A stretch of 59,758 nt of DNA from Marinibaculum pumilum (GCF_042646425.1 NZ_JBHRTR010000044.1:1-59758), one strand, 5' to 3'; shown: positions 9,201 through 17,796, counted from the stretch's first letter. The notes: generated by a model from the letters alone, not told the origin. Made by a program: numbers and translations.

Positions 9201-10879
9201 TCGCAGCACACAAGCCCTGGATCGACCGCCTCGGCGTCGATGGTGTTGAACTGGCGCTGCATGTGGTCGAAGCCAGAGAAGAGCCACGGCGCAGCGTCGA
9301 TCATGCGGTCGGCGAACTCGTCCAGCGCTTCGAGCTCGACCGACAGGAGCGGGACGTGCGGCTCAGGCTCGATCCCACTGCCGGTGCCCGGGCCCAGCTT
9401 ATCGACGATCACAAGACCATCCTTGCGGAAGATCCGGATCAGCGCCTTCTGATCCTCGCCTATACCAACAAGGATGTGGGCCGCCTCAATGCCGACGCGC
9501 GTGAGTCCATGCGAGAGCTCGGGCTTCTGACCAGTGCCGACCGGGTCATACGCCGCGAGGACGGCGAGGTTCGTGTTGCCACCGGCGACAGGATCCTCAT
9601 CACCTCCAACCTCTATGGCGGTGAACCGCGGCAGCTGCTCGCCGCCAATGGTGCGATCGGAACCGTCACGGCCATCGGCCCCGCCAAGTCCGGCAGCCCG
9701 ATCGAGCTGCGGCTCGACAACGGGGCCAATGTCACACTCAGCCCCTCATTCCAGGGCTGGCAGCACGGCTATGCGGCGACCGTCCACAAGAGTCAGGGTG
9801 CGACGGTCGACCGGACGTTCATTCTCGATCACAGCCGTTTCGACCGGCATCTTGCAACCGTCGCACTGACCCGCCACCGAGACGGTGCCCACGTCTATGC
9901 CGCCGCGGCCTATGCGGCGACACCGGACGGCCTCGCCCTCCGCTGGAGCGAGGCAAGAAGCAAGACAACGGTGGCCGATCATGCGCCGCCCGCCACCGTC
10001 CTTGGCCGTCAGGCCGATCCGGCTCAACGTGCCGCTGTCCTGGATACCGCGCAGGTTCAAGACCGTCTGTTCCCTTCATTGCTGGAACAGGCCATGGATG
10101 GACCAGTCCCCCAGGCCGAGGCCTCAGCAGCGCGCAGCCCAGAGCTGCGCCGTCAGGACACCCACAAGGATCAACAACCGGCTGCACCGCAAGGTCAAAA
10201 GCCTGCAGATCCGGATGCTCAGCTCTCACCGCTCGCCGAGGTGGCGCGGCGGCTCCAGGCCAGCAAAGCAGCTGCCGACCAGAAGAAGACGATCCAGGAA
10301 AGCCTCCGACAGGCGCGGGAGGCACTCGCCACGACAGAAGCCGCGCTTCAGACCGCACGCCATGACGAGCGGGACCTGCAGCGGAGCCTGGAGCAGGTCT
10401 ATCGGGACCCGCAGGAGGCCGCAGCCCGGATCCGCAAAGCGGTCGAAGGGCGGGGTCTGACAGCAGCTATCCGTGACCTTGAAACCCGGCCGGAGGAATT
10501 TGGGCGGCTGCATGGCACGGGCGTCGGTCCCCTGCGCAGCCAGGCCAGGCGGAGCGCCCAGCAGGCAGCCGGCAAGGCCGCCGCCCGTCTGATAGCGGCG
10601 ACCGAGGCTCGTCGGACTGTAGACGCCCAGGCGCCGGAACATGCGACCCACCAGAAGACGGTCACGGATCTGCAGGCCCGCCTCGCAGGCCTGCGCTCCC
10701 CGGACGGCCCCACCCAGGCCGAGATACGTCGCGCGATCAGGGCCACCAGGTCCACCGATCGGAGAGCCTTGTCGGCCGAGGACCGACAGGTGCTTGCCGA
10801 TGAACTCCGGCGCCAACGGGCCGCCGCCCAGCCGACAGCCATCCGGCAAGGCCGAGGACGAGGCGGCCGCGGGCGGTAA
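6272..10879 (+). CDS. Relaxase fused to a RecD/TraA-like helicase
   Basis: A 1535-aa conjugative relaxase. The N-terminal relaxase domain (about residues 1-220) has HFVLSFPKDV and the metal-binding HIHIVLG motif (H148, H150). A central superfamily I helicase follows, with Walker A GAAGAGKST (K673), Walker B VVIDEAGM, GDPEQLQPIAAGGA, and the C-terminal VHKSQGATVDRTFIL and ALTRHRD motifs. The last 250 residues are Gln/Ala/Arg-rich coiled coil. It should nick oriT, stay bound to the 5' end and unwind the strand for transfer. Multi-domain TraA-like relaxases of this size are known; which MOB class the N-terminus belongs to needs a profile search. Confidence 0.9.
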   Translation: MTAPSREAVVKVVGFGKSARAAIATARYVADGSEHVPPGTLLRDSEGRHHTPEAAAERLNLMPDEENLSPAARALPEHLRRGLPEQERLRNRQTGHFVLSFPKDVRVDPLVAELIAQDFIAPWADDSYPAFYVPHLRQGRGKVSGPDHIHIVLGMKSSDPGKGRLQIQTRDILEMRRRFARVAARHGIEMTATRRIDRPELQAEIVAGAEPVRAPNRFEPKRRGRLPKPQLLERQAPVWYARHGPGWEAMRAGDDPTAIAPPATVSLPAPSKRALQGLDSWAAARFSADSRELAARRFLEMAAEAHRTAFWYANNRPEVFGTPIEGAAALKLTGGDVPLSKTWRGKAAAVLQSAESPQHRGRRLSRARELKAVGDRTVRARSAAAAKAWIRDRTTAHDKRVPADLALALQQVPAWVERFGLPPTGETPLLPALPALPKKADQSLEAWMRATFAKAHRPLARERWLAMYAERPETALDVAAQYPELFGALRPDSKPGSAAQRLEKLDLDDAGRAAIRAAVAESQAQAPLTERRQALELLDDLVRERTVVSDTLLAAELVERSGSRDAAVDAMRAILFDPDTVTVAEDPESGERQLSTRAVVQAEARLLETAARMAADRHGAVGRLRAGAVLRRYKREFKKRTGADLTDQQTAAVLHATTGTRLAVVTGAAGAGKSTAFEAARHVWQRDGRQVLGAAPSGIAAQALAETGIQATTLHRLEQRLTAESAFAELRRTGRLDATTRESLAHGARFAAEKQSEPGKRAVWMARASAIENAEKVRVLDRRTRDWIAKQTERRTKDAVGARSVVVIDEAGMVGHEQLDRVLHRLDAVGAKVVLAGDPEQLQPIAAGGALRAVQKEAPPSRLTQVRRQREAWQQEASARLASGSADAAREAFKAYGSRGYFRTGIEGYDRDAQIKEAEQSLGRKLSIHEQTLLRNVLDYVSDRQVAGRAFAEGDREKGVEALHQRAEAALRIGADLAAHKPWIDRLGVDGVELALHVVEAREEPRRSVDHAVGELVQRFELDRQERDVRLRLDPTAGARAQLIDDHKTILAEDPDQRLLILAYTNKDVGRLNADARESMRELGLLTSADRVIRREDGEVRVATGDRILITSNLYGGEPRQLLAANGAIGTVTAIGPAKSGSPIELRLDNGANVTLSPSFQGWQHGYAATVHKSQGATVDRTFILDHSRFDRHLATVALTRHRDGAHVYAAAAYAATPDGLALRWSEARSKTTVADHAPPATVLGRQADPAQRAAVLDTAQVQDRLFPSLLEQAMDGPVPQAEASAARSPELRRQDTHKDQQPAAPQGQKPADPDAQLSPLAEVARRLQASKAAADQKKTIQESLRQAREALATTEAALQTARHDERDLQRSLEQVYRDPQEAAARIRKAVEGRGLTAAIRDLETRPEEFGRLHGTGVGPLRSQARRSAQQAAGKAAARLIAATEARRTVDAQAPEHATHQKTVTDLQARLAGLRSPDGPTQAEIRRAIRATRSTDRRALSAEDRQVLADELRRQRAAAQPTAIRQGRGRGGRGR

Positions 10880-10908
10880 TCCCCGCTCGCCCCGTCCTTG
10901 GCGCCTCG

Positions 10909-11208
10909 CTACTCGTGGATCGACCGCCCCGGGATATCGGCCAGGGATTTCGTGAAGGCCCGGGTTTCCGCATCGAGCTCCGCCCAGCTCTCGACCAGGT
11001 CCTCCGGGTGAAAATGATCGACACTGTCGACCAGGTCGCAGGGGAGCCATATCCCTCTGACCGCCAGCTCTAGGGCCAGGTCCCGGGTTTCAGTCCAGCC
11101 GGCCTTCCGGAGGTCGGCATCGCTGATGTCTGACAGCGGCTTCCCGCTCTCGCATACCGCCAACGCCAGTGCGCCACGCACTGCTTCACTGCCTTTGATT
11201 CTCGCCAT
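10909..11208 (-). CDS. Hypothetical 99-aa protein
   Basis: An acidic 99-residue protein, convergent with the relaxase gene and 29 bases from its end. I used the ATG at 11208, with GAGG about nine bases upstream; the longer frame to 11328 adds only low-complexity sequence. The N-terminus (MARIKGSEAVRGALAL) and the ALELAVRGIWLPCDLVDSV segment look like a compact helical domain. No family recognised. Confidence 0.55.
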   Translation of the reverse strand: MARIKGSEAVRGALALAVCESGKPLSDISDADLRKAGWTETRDLALELAVRGIWLPCDLVDSVDHFHPEDLVESWAELDAETRAFTKSLADIPGRSIHE

Positions 11209-11723
11209 CCCACGGCACCTCGCTTCCGCAACGGGCTGTGACCGACCTTGTCCGTCTGCCCTCTGGTTGTCGGCGGGGTTCAGGCCCCGTCCTGAACCCG
11301 CGAGTGCGCGCGGAGCGGAGGGTAGCAAGCGGAGGGAGGATTCGACGGCGGGCGCAGGGAGCGGAGCGACTGAGCCTCGGGAGACCGTCGAATCCTTCCG
11401 AAGCGCGCGAGGGCGGAGCCCTTAGCAGGGAGTTCGATGACCGGCCGGATGATGAGGAAGTGATCGAACGCCAGGGGCGGACCGGTCTCCTACAAACGTC
11501 GGTTTGTGGGAGAGATCGAACACCGGGACCGAGTTCGGCATCCGTTCTCGGCCGAAACTCATACGTTTTCTGTACGGTAAAATAGCACCCGCTGTTTCAG
11601 GAAGGGGTTGCGCGATGTCCCGAAACTCCTTCTCCGACGGGATGCTGGATACTCGCAAAAGCTCGTTTCGAGACATACCGGACCCCAGCGACAGAGCTCG
11701 TCGGTTGGGCAAGTTCGGGGTTG
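11209..11723. other. Intergenic region with several inverted repeats
   Basis: No credible gene on either strand. It contains the inverted copy of the left-edge hairpin (11276-11299), a GGATTCGACGG/CCGTCGAATCC inverted repeat (about 11338-11395), and ACAAAC/GTTTGT near 11493-11508. It separates the mobilisation segment from the toxin-antitoxin and RM segment, so it may be a junction between modules. Confidence 0.5.
11276..11299. repeat. Inverted copy of the left-edge 24-bp hairpin
   Basis: GGGTTCAGG (11276-11284), loop CCCCGT, CCTGAACCC (11291-11299). This is the exact reverse complement, loop included, of 23-46. The two copies face each other about 11.2 kb apart and enclose the ardC-repC-mobC-relaxase block. 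Confidence 0.75.
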
Positions 11724-12293
11724 TCAGATCAGGAGGGAGAAGCTGCCCAACTCGGCGGCCGTGGCGACCAGGCCCTGCCGGGTGAGGATGTCCAGGTATT
11801 CCTCAGCGCTATAGGGAGGGTTCTTCAGCCGCGCCCGGACCTTTCGGATGGCCGAACAGAACAAACCAGGTGCCAGGCTCAGCTGATTGGCCAGGAATTC
11901 GTCCGGGTGAACGGCCTCAATGCCGAACGGTGCAACGGTCTCCGACGGAAAATCCCTGAGGTTCTGCGTGACGATGGCGTCGCACCGGCCCGTGATCGCG
12001 GCTGCCAGCACGTGGCGGTCGTCGGGGTCGGGCAGGGCAAGGGAAGGCACCAGAGTTTGGTATCCGGTGACCAGGCAGTCCCGCACGTTTCGGTCCATCA
12101 GCGACCTTGTGCGCTCCAGCAGGGCCCAGTCCCTATGCGGCTCCTCACGGAGCAGGGCATTCATCCACTCCCGGTGGATGTCATCGCTCCATTTCGCCTT
12201 GAACAGATCGGAGACGGCGAGCTGCAGAAGCAGGTCGCGCATCGGGGCCGGGTAGAGCACATTGGCATCGAGCAGGACCGTGTAGCGGCTCAC
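11724..12293 (-). CDS. PIN-domain toxin-like ribonuclease
   Basis: A 189-aa PIN-domain protein. It opens with TVLLDANVLYPAPMRDLLLQ, where the Asp begins the acidic active site, and has PDPDDRHVLAAAITGRCDAIVTQNLRDF, the second conserved acidic cluster. PIN toxins cleave RNA through a metal-bound set of acidic residues. Its start overlaps the stop of an HTH gene by four bases, the usual antitoxin-first layout. The C-terminal 50 residues extend past the PIN core and are of unknown role. Confidence 0.82.
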   Translation of the reverse strand: MSRYTVLLDANVLYPAPMRDLLLQLAVSDLFKAKWSDDIHREWMNALLREEPHRDWALLERTRSLMDRNVRDCLVTGYQTLVPSLALPDPDDRHVLAAAITGRCDAIVTQNLRDFPSETVAPFGIEAVHPDEFLANQLSLAPGLFCSAIRKVRARLKNPPYSAEEYLDILTRQGLVATAAELGSFSLLI

Positions 12294-12754
12294 CGCTTGT
12301 CGTAGCCCATATCGTTCGCCTGGGCCTCTGCAGCGAGCTGGTCCAGCACGGCCTCGCGATCGGCATCGATCGCCGCCTTGTAGGCCATGACGTCTTCCAT
12401 GCGGATCCGGCGGTGCTTTCCGACCTTGCGGCAGGGGATCTTCTGCTCCTCGAGGAGCTTGATCAGGAAGGGCCGCGAGACGTTGAGCACTTCGGCCGCC
12501 TGGACGGTGGTCAGCTCGGCATTCTCCGGAATCAGCGTAACGCCTCGACCGGCCGCCATCGCTTCCAGGATATCCATGAGCAGCTGCACCGCGCCTGCAG
12601 GGAGCTCTATGGGCTCTGCCTGATCGGTATCGGTCACGCGCAGCCGCAAGGGATCCTTCCGCCGCACATAGCGGGACAGAACCTGCCCTGAGGCCCGGGC
12701 GATTGCAGCATCCTGGGCAGAAGGGGCAAGCTCGCGATGCGCCAGCATGTTCAT
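12290..12754 (-). CDS. HTH (excisionase-type) protein, probable antitoxin of the PIN protein
   Basis: A 154-aa protein with a MerR/excisionase-like DNA-binding domain at about residues 83-130 (LTTVQAAEVLNVSRPFLIKLLE followed by KVGKHRRIRMEDVMAYK). The N-terminal half is not recognised and may bind the toxin. It is co-transcribed with, and overlaps, the downstream PIN gene. A perfect palindrome lies 25 bases upstream of its start, which suggests autoregulation, the common pattern for toxin-antitoxin operons. Confidence 0.8.
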   Translation of the reverse strand: MNMLAHRELAPSAQDAAIARASGQVLSRYVRRKDPLRLRVTDTDQAEPIELPAGAVQLLMDILEAMAAGRGVTLIPENAELTTVQAAEVLNVSRPFLIKLLEEQKIPCRKVGKHRRIRMEDVMAYKAAIDADREAVLDQLAAEAQANDMGYDKR

Positions 12755-12778
12755 GTTCAGAGCCTCATCTACGGATGG

Positions 12779-12792
12779 AGCCTATATAGGCT
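12779..12792. promoter_or_regulatory. Perfect palindrome, probable TA-operon operator
   Basis: AGCCTATATAGGCT is a perfect 14-bp palindrome immediately upstream of the antitoxin start. It is followed by iterated TGCAAT-type hexamers (12798-12820) in an unusually AT-rich stretch. It probably overlaps the promoter and is bound by the antitoxin; the binding is inferred. Confidence 0.55.
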
Positions 12793-13043
12793 TCAAATGC
12801 AATATATGCAATAAGTGCAACCACCGCTTTGTTCTCGCCTGCCAGTCTTGTGCGATGGAAGCAGAGGCCGGGCCGCAAGGTGCATGACGGCCGGGAATGC
12901 CAGGTTGCAGAGGGGCGACGGCACATCTGGCAGAGGACAAAGGGCCGGAGCGACTGGGAGGGGGGGGAGAGTATGCCGGGAAATGGCTCGGATTGGTGGA
13001 GGTGGGCTCGAACAACCGATGAGCCGCTGTTAGGACTGACCCG

Positions 13044-15932
13044 ATGACGCCCTCGGAGTTCGTCGAGAAGTGGCGGGACGCCAAGGACGAGCGCGCGGCC
13101 TCGCAGCCGCATTTCGTGGACCTGTGCCGGCTGATCGACGAGGCCGATCCGCAGACGGCCGACCCCCAGCGCAGCTGGTTCTGCTTCGAGAAGGGGGCAG
13201 GCAAGGCTGGCGGCGGCCAGGGATGGGCCGATGTCTGGCGGCGTGGCGCCTTCGGCTGGGAATATAAGAGCCGCGGCCGCGACCTCGACGATGCCTATAT
13301 GCAGCTGCTGCGGTACTCCGGGGCACTGGAGAACCCGCCGCTGCTGATCGTCTGCGATTTCCAGCGATATCGGGTTCACACCAATTGGACCAACACCGTC
13401 CAGCAGGTCCATGAGTTCCACCATGAAGAGCTGCTGGACGCGCGCGTCCGAGACCTCCTCAAATCCGCCTTTGCGGATCCGGAGCGGCTGAAGCCGGCGA
13501 AGACACGCCAGAAACTGACCGAGGAAGCCGCCAGGCTGTTCGCCGGCATCGCGCTTCGCCTGCGGCAGCGCGGCCATCCGCCCGACCAGGTCGCCCACTT
13601 CGTCAACCGGCTCGTCTTCTGCATGTTCGCCGAGGATGTCCAGCTGCTGCCGGGCAAGCTGTTTCAGAAGGCCCTGGAGCGGTCCGCCAAGGAGCCCGAG
13701 CGCGCGGATCGCTACCTGGCGCAGCTCTTCGCGGCCATGAAGGATGGCGGCGAGTTCGGGCTGGAGGACGTGCCCTGGTTCAACGGCGGCCTCTTCGACG
13801 ATGACCGGACCTTGCCCCTGGAGAAGCAGGACCTGTCCGAGGTGCTTGCCGCGGCGCGGCTCGACTGGGCGGATGTCGACCCGTCCATCTTCGGCACGCT
13901 TTTCGAGCGCGGCCTGGACCCGGACAAGCGGTCGCAGCTGGGCGCCCACTATACCGACCGGGAGAAGATCATGATGATCGTCGAGCCGGTCATCGTGGAG
14001 CCGCTGGCCCGGGAATGGGACAGCGCCAAGGCAGAGATCGAGAAGGATGTCGCCGCCGCGGCCGAAGCCCGCAAGGAGGCGTCCCGGACGCGCGCTGCGG
14101 CCAAGGCCGGCGCCATGACGCGCCGGGCGAACACGGCGCTGGAGCGCGCGCGCCGGCGAAAGGCCGAATACATCGAGAGGCTGCGGAACTTCCGGGTCCT
14201 GGACCCGGCCTGCGGCTCCGGTAACTTTCTCTATGTGGCCCTGCTGGCGCTAAAGGACCTGGAGCATCGGGCCAATCTGGAGGCTGCGGATCTTTTCGAG
14301 GAGCCGGTATCGTTCCCGACAGTGGGGCCGGAGGCGGTGAAGGGGATCGAGCTCAATCCCTACGCAGCGGAGCTAGCCAGGGTTTCGGTCTGGATCGGCG
14401 AGATCCAGTGGATGCGGCGAAACGGCTTCGATGCCGCGCGCAATCCGATCCTTCGTCCGCTGAACACGATCGAATGCCGCGATGCGGTGTTGAATGACGA
14501 CGGGACTCCGGCCGACTGGCCGGCGGCGGATGTCGCTGTCGGAAACCCGCCATTCCTCGGCAACAAGAAGATGCTTGGAGAGCTAGGCGAGGACTACACC
14601 CTTTCCCTCCGTGGGGCTTGGCCAGCAGTCCCGCAAGGGGCTGACTTGGTCGCATATTGGTTCGCGGCGGCATGGCACGCAATTCAGGCTAAATCACTAT
14701 TGAAAGCAGGTCTCGTCGCCACGAACTCCATCCGAGGTGGCGCCAACCGAGAAGTGCTGAAACCGATAGTCGAAGCAGGGAAGATATTTTGTGCTTGGGC
14801 CGATGAAGAGTGGACGGTAGAAGGCGCAGCCGTTCGTGTTTCCATCGTCTGCTTCGACGCGGGCGGGCAATGTTCCGCAATACCCACCATCAATGGAGAA
14901 AATGTAGGGCGAATATATTCGGACCTGACGGGTGGAGTGGACTTAACTTCTGCCTTACGTCTTTCCCAGAACATCGGCGTTTCTTTTATTGGGACACAGC
15001 AGAATGGACCCTTCACGATAGCGGGAGATATTGCCCGAGAATGGCTGCAATTGCCGATGAATCCGAATGGAAGCAAGAATAGCGAAGTCGTTCGCCCATG
15101 GTCGAACGGACTTGATTTGACCCGCAGGCCGTCCGACCGTTGGATTGTCGACTTTGGTGTCGACTTGCCTCTCCGGGAGGCGTCCGTCTTCGAAGCACCT
15201 TTCGCCCATATAGAATCTAACGTGAAGCCTATGCGCGATAAGGTACGGCGAGAAGCGCGACGCAAGTTTTGGTGGCGACTTGGCGAAGCGATGCCACGGC
15301 TTCGGCATGCATTGGGCTCTTACGAGCGTTATATTGCGACGCCGCGGGTGGCGAAGTATCGACTGTTTACCTGGCTTGATCGAGCTGTCTTGCCGGATTG
15401 TCAGCTCGTAGTAATTGCGAGAGACGATGACACTACGTTCGGTATACTGCATTCGCGCTTTCATGAGATCTGGGCATTGCGGTTGGGGTCGTCGTTGGAA
15501 GATCGCCCGCGCTACACCCCTTCCACCACCTTCGAGACTTTCCCGTTCCCGGAGGGTCTAACGCCGAACATTGCCGCTGCTGACTATGCTTCTGACCAGC
15601 GTGCGAAGGACATTGCCACTGCCGCTGCGCAGCTGAACGATTTGCGCCAGAACTGGCTGAATCCACCTGACTTGGTCGACCGGGTGCCCGAAGTGGTGCC
15701 GGGTTATCCTGATCGGGTCCTGCCGAAGAATGCGAATGCTGAGGCTCTGCTCAAAAAGCGGACACTTACTAATCTGTACAACGATCGCCCGACATGGCTC
15801 GACCATGCGCACCAGGCATTGGATGAGGCCGTTGCGGAGGCCTATGGCTGGGGTGGTGACTGGCGCGACGGCGCACTCAGCGACGACGAGATCCTGGCCC
15901 GGCTTTTCCGGCTGAACCAGGAAAGAGCCTGA
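13044..15932 (+). CDS. MmeI-like single-chain restriction-modification enzyme (type IIL/IIG)
   Basis: A 962-aa protein that combines a nuclease and an adenine-N6 methyltransferase. The N-terminal PD-(D/E)XK nuclease has D63, then E73-Y-K75 (GWADV through FGWEYKS). A helical spacer carries LGAHYTDREKI. The methyltransferase has motif I LDPACGSGNFLYV (about residue 388) and catalytic NPPF at 501-504. The C-terminal part should be the target-recognition domain. MmeI-type enzymes cut about 20 bp from their site and methylate one strand for protection. From about 14600 to 15780 the GC content drops clearly, suggesting the target-recognition part has a different origin. The next gene starts nine bases downstream. 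Confidence 0.87.
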   Translation: MTPSEFVEKWRDAKDERAASQPHFVDLCRLIDEADPQTADPQRSWFCFEKGAGKAGGGQGWADVWRRGAFGWEYKSRGRDLDDAYMQLLRYSGALENPPLLIVCDFQRYRVHTNWTNTVQQVHEFHHEELLDARVRDLLKSAFADPERLKPAKTRQKLTEEAARLFAGIALRLRQRGHPPDQVAHFVNRLVFCMFAEDVQLLPGKLFQKALERSAKEPERADRYLAQLFAAMKDGGEFGLEDVPWFNGGLFDDDRTLPLEKQDLSEVLAAARLDWADVDPSIFGTLFERGLDPDKRSQLGAHYTDREKIMMIVEPVIVEPLAREWDSAKAEIEKDVAAAAEARKEASRTRAAAKAGAMTRRANTALERARRRKAEYIERLRNFRVLDPACGSGNFLYVALLALKDLEHRANLEAADLFEEPVSFPTVGPEAVKGIELNPYAAELARVSVWIGEIQWMRRNGFDAARNPILRPLNTIECRDAVLNDDGTPADWPAADVAVGNPPFLGNKKMLGELGEDYTLSLRGAWPAVPQGADLVAYWFAAAWHAIQAKSLLKAGLVATNSIRGGANREVLKPIVEAGKIFCAWADEEWTVEGAAVRVSIVCFDAGGQCSAIPTINGENVGRIYSDLTGGVDLTSALRLSQNIGVSFIGTQQNGPFTIAGDIAREWLQLPMNPNGSKNSEVVRPWSNGLDLTRRPSDRWIVDFGVDLPLREASVFEAPFAHIESNVKPMRDKVRREARRKFWWRLGEAMPRLRHALGSYERYIATPRVAKYRLFTWLDRAVLPDCQLVVIARDDDTTFGILHSRFHEIWALRLGSSLEDRPRYTPSTTFETFPFPEGLTPNIAAADYASDQRAKDIATAAAQLNDLRQNWLNPPDLVDRVPEVVPGYPDRVLPKNANAEALLKKRTLTNLYNDRPTWLDHAHQALDEAVAEAYGWGGDWRDGALSDDEILARLFRLNQERA

Positions 15933-15941
15933 ACGCTGGCG

Positions 15942-17429
15942 ATGGCTGACCGGCTGGCCCGCAATCACAGAAGGAGCACCCGGCGGCAGCGGGAGCGGGA
16001 ACGGACCCAGTGGGAAATCAGCGGGGCCGAGGAGCATCTGCGGCGGGCGAGGACGGCGGCCAGAGATGGCTGGGATGGCACCGCAGTCGACGAGTTCCGG
16101 TCGGCGCTGGGCCATGCGGAACGCGCCTGGTGCCGGACCAACCTGCGGCGCGGGAAGGCTGCTCATGACATGCACCGGGCCGCCGTCCTGGAAAAGGCGC
16201 CGGAGGAGCTGGCATCGCTGGTCAGGCGGGCGTTCTACGACCTGACCCACTATGAGCAGTTCGTCTGCCGGATCGAGGCATTCCCACCAGTCGTGGAGCT
16301 GGCGGAGCAGGCGGTCCGCATGCTGCTGCATGGAGCGCAACATCCGCCGCGGAACAAGAGGCGCTTCCCCGCACGCTGGCTACGCAAGGCGGTACTTCCA
16401 AAGCCCCGCCTGAGGTCCGGCGATTGGGTCGCGGCCGGCAGATTCCGACCTGGCCAGGTCGTTTCCATCGAGGACCGGCAGCCGCATCTGATGCACCTCT
16501 CCTATGGTGATGAAGAGGAGACCGGGTTTCCGCCGCATGCAAGGCGGTGGGCCAAGGTGAAGCCGCCCAGGAAGCTACCGAGCCTGAAGGATGTGTTCGA
16601 GGAAGGCGGCTGGATCCGGCACGCGGAACATGGCTTCGGGCGCATCGCGATCCTGCGGCACACGAGCTTGGAGGTCGCCTTCCACGACAGGCGCCGCCGG
16701 CTGGTACCCTCTCCATACCTTGAGGGGATCGTCCGCGTGGCGGGGCCCGATCCGGTCGATACCAGGCCGGTCTCCGAATGGATCCGGATCGGCGATTGGG
16801 TGCGGGTCGATCCCTGGGGGGAGGGCGTCGTTCTCGCCTGCTACCGCACGGAGGTGGATCGCGAAGAGAGAGACTGCCTGGCAATTCTTGTGGGCGACCA
16901 GGTCGAGAGCCTGGCGATCGGGCCTCTGAAACCTCTCGTCTGGTCGGTGAACCGCCCGGCGCTCGACATGGCAGCGCCTTGGAATGCGCGCGCTCTATGG
17001 TTCTGGCTGCAGGACGGGGCCCGACATGGACGGCCGGTCTGTCGCTGCTGCGGCTATCCAGTGCTGGGAACGGACTTCGACGAGGGCCTGGAGCCGTTGC
17101 TCTGTCTGATTTGCGGTTGGTTCGACGATGGCATGGACGAAGCGGAGGCCTCTCGGGTGAGGGAAGGCGACAAGTTCGAGTGGATTCCGAACGCCGGATA
17201 TTCACTGACGGAAGCACGGGCGAGCTTCCTCGACCACGGCCACGTCTTTCCCCTTGATACGCCATCGGCTGAACGGATGGCGGATCCGGCGACAGAGCGT
17301 CTGGCGCTTCGCGAGGCACTGGACAGCCTCAAGCATCGAGACGCAGAGGAGGACGTCATGGCAACCTGGAATGAGATCTGGCGTATGGCTCGAAGGGTTT
17401 CGGTGACCCTCCGCGGGATCGGAGGCTAG
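15942..17429 (+). CDS. Unknown protein with a C-terminal CPCC-like cysteine-rich domain
   Basis: A 495-aa protein. The N-terminal 130 residues are highly charged and helical. The middle has two short beta-rich modules of similar pattern (SGDWVAAGRFRPGQVVSIED and GDWVRVDPWGEGVVLACYRT), resembling small SH3-like folds. The C-terminus has CRCCGYPVLG, then CLICGWFDD and SLTEARASFLDHG. That spacing matches the CPCC cysteine-rich domain, which probably binds zinc. It begins nine bases after the RM gene, so the two are probably one operon. A role in regulating or assisting the RM enzyme is possible but unsupported. Confidence 0.75.
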   Translation: MADRLARNHRRSTRRQRERERTQWEISGAEEHLRRARTAARDGWDGTAVDEFRSALGHAERAWCRTNLRRGKAAHDMHRAAVLEKAPEELASLVRRAFYDLTHYEQFVCRIEAFPPVVELAEQAVRMLLHGAQHPPRNKRRFPARWLRKAVLPKPRLRSGDWVAAGRFRPGQVVSIEDRQPHLMHLSYGDEEETGFPPHARRWAKVKPPRKLPSLKDVFEEGGWIRHAEHGFGRIAILRHTSLEVAFHDRRRRLVPSPYLEGIVRVAGPDPVDTRPVSEWIRIGDWVRVDPWGEGVVLACYRTEVDREERDCLAILVGDQVESLAIGPLKPLVWSVNRPALDMAAPWNARALWFWLQDGARHGRPVCRCCGYPVLGTDFDEGLEPLLCLICGWFDDGMDEAEASRVREGDKFEWIPNAGYSLTEARASFLDHGHVFPLDTPSAERMADPATERLALREALDSLKHRDAEEDVMATWNEIWRMARRVSVTLRGIGG

Positions 17430-17439
17430 GGCAACGACG

Positions 17440-17796
17440 ATGGCGCGGAAGAAGGTCAAAGTGCCGAAGCCGCATGGGCCGGTGCAATTCCGGCTCATTT
17501 CCTGGACTGATCGGGACGACGGCCTGGTTACCTGGGATCCTCAGCAGCGGCAGTTGCGAGGAGCGGGTGTCGGTGCAGAGATGCTGCGTCGGACAATGGC
17601 CAAAGCTGCCGAGCATGGCTGTCTCGACACACCGGCGGGGCCGATCAAGGTTCGCGATCCCTATTCCGATCTCAGTGGGCTCGTGGATTGTATCGGTGAG
17701 CATTGGAAGGTCCCCGCCCACCTGGTGCCGTTCGGCAGACGGAGGCGGCCGCGGCGCGAGCGGAGCTTCCCGCCGGGTCTTCAAATCCTCTACTGA
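17440..17796 (+). CDS. Hypothetical protein, third gene of the RM operon
   Basis: A 118-aa basic protein. Residues 14-80 look folded (VQFRLISWTDRDDGLVTWD and PIKVRDPYSDLSGLVDCI); the C-terminus is Arg-rich. It starts ten bases after the previous gene, in the same direction, so it is probably co-transcribed with the RM gene. No family recognised and no membrane or signal segment. Confidence 0.6.
   Translation: MARKKVKVPKPHGPVQFRLISWTDRDDGLVTWDPQQRQLRGAGVGAEMLRRTMAKAAEHGCLDTPAGPIKVRDPYSDLSGLVDCIGEHWKVPAHLVPFGRRRRPRRERSFPPGLQILY

Noticed and set aside
11504..11814. Overlapping short plus-strand frames downstream of the mobilisation block
   Set aside because: Low-complexity composition, no domain, and they run into the antisense of the PIN gene. 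No ribosome site supports them.
12985..13030. tRNA-like sequence on the minus strand (GGTTGTTCGAGCCCACCTCCACCA-like T-arm) before the RM gene
   Set aside because: The T-stem has a mismatch, the acceptor stem cannot be completed and no D or anticodon arm is found. At most a degenerate fragment; not reported as a tRNA or attachment site.
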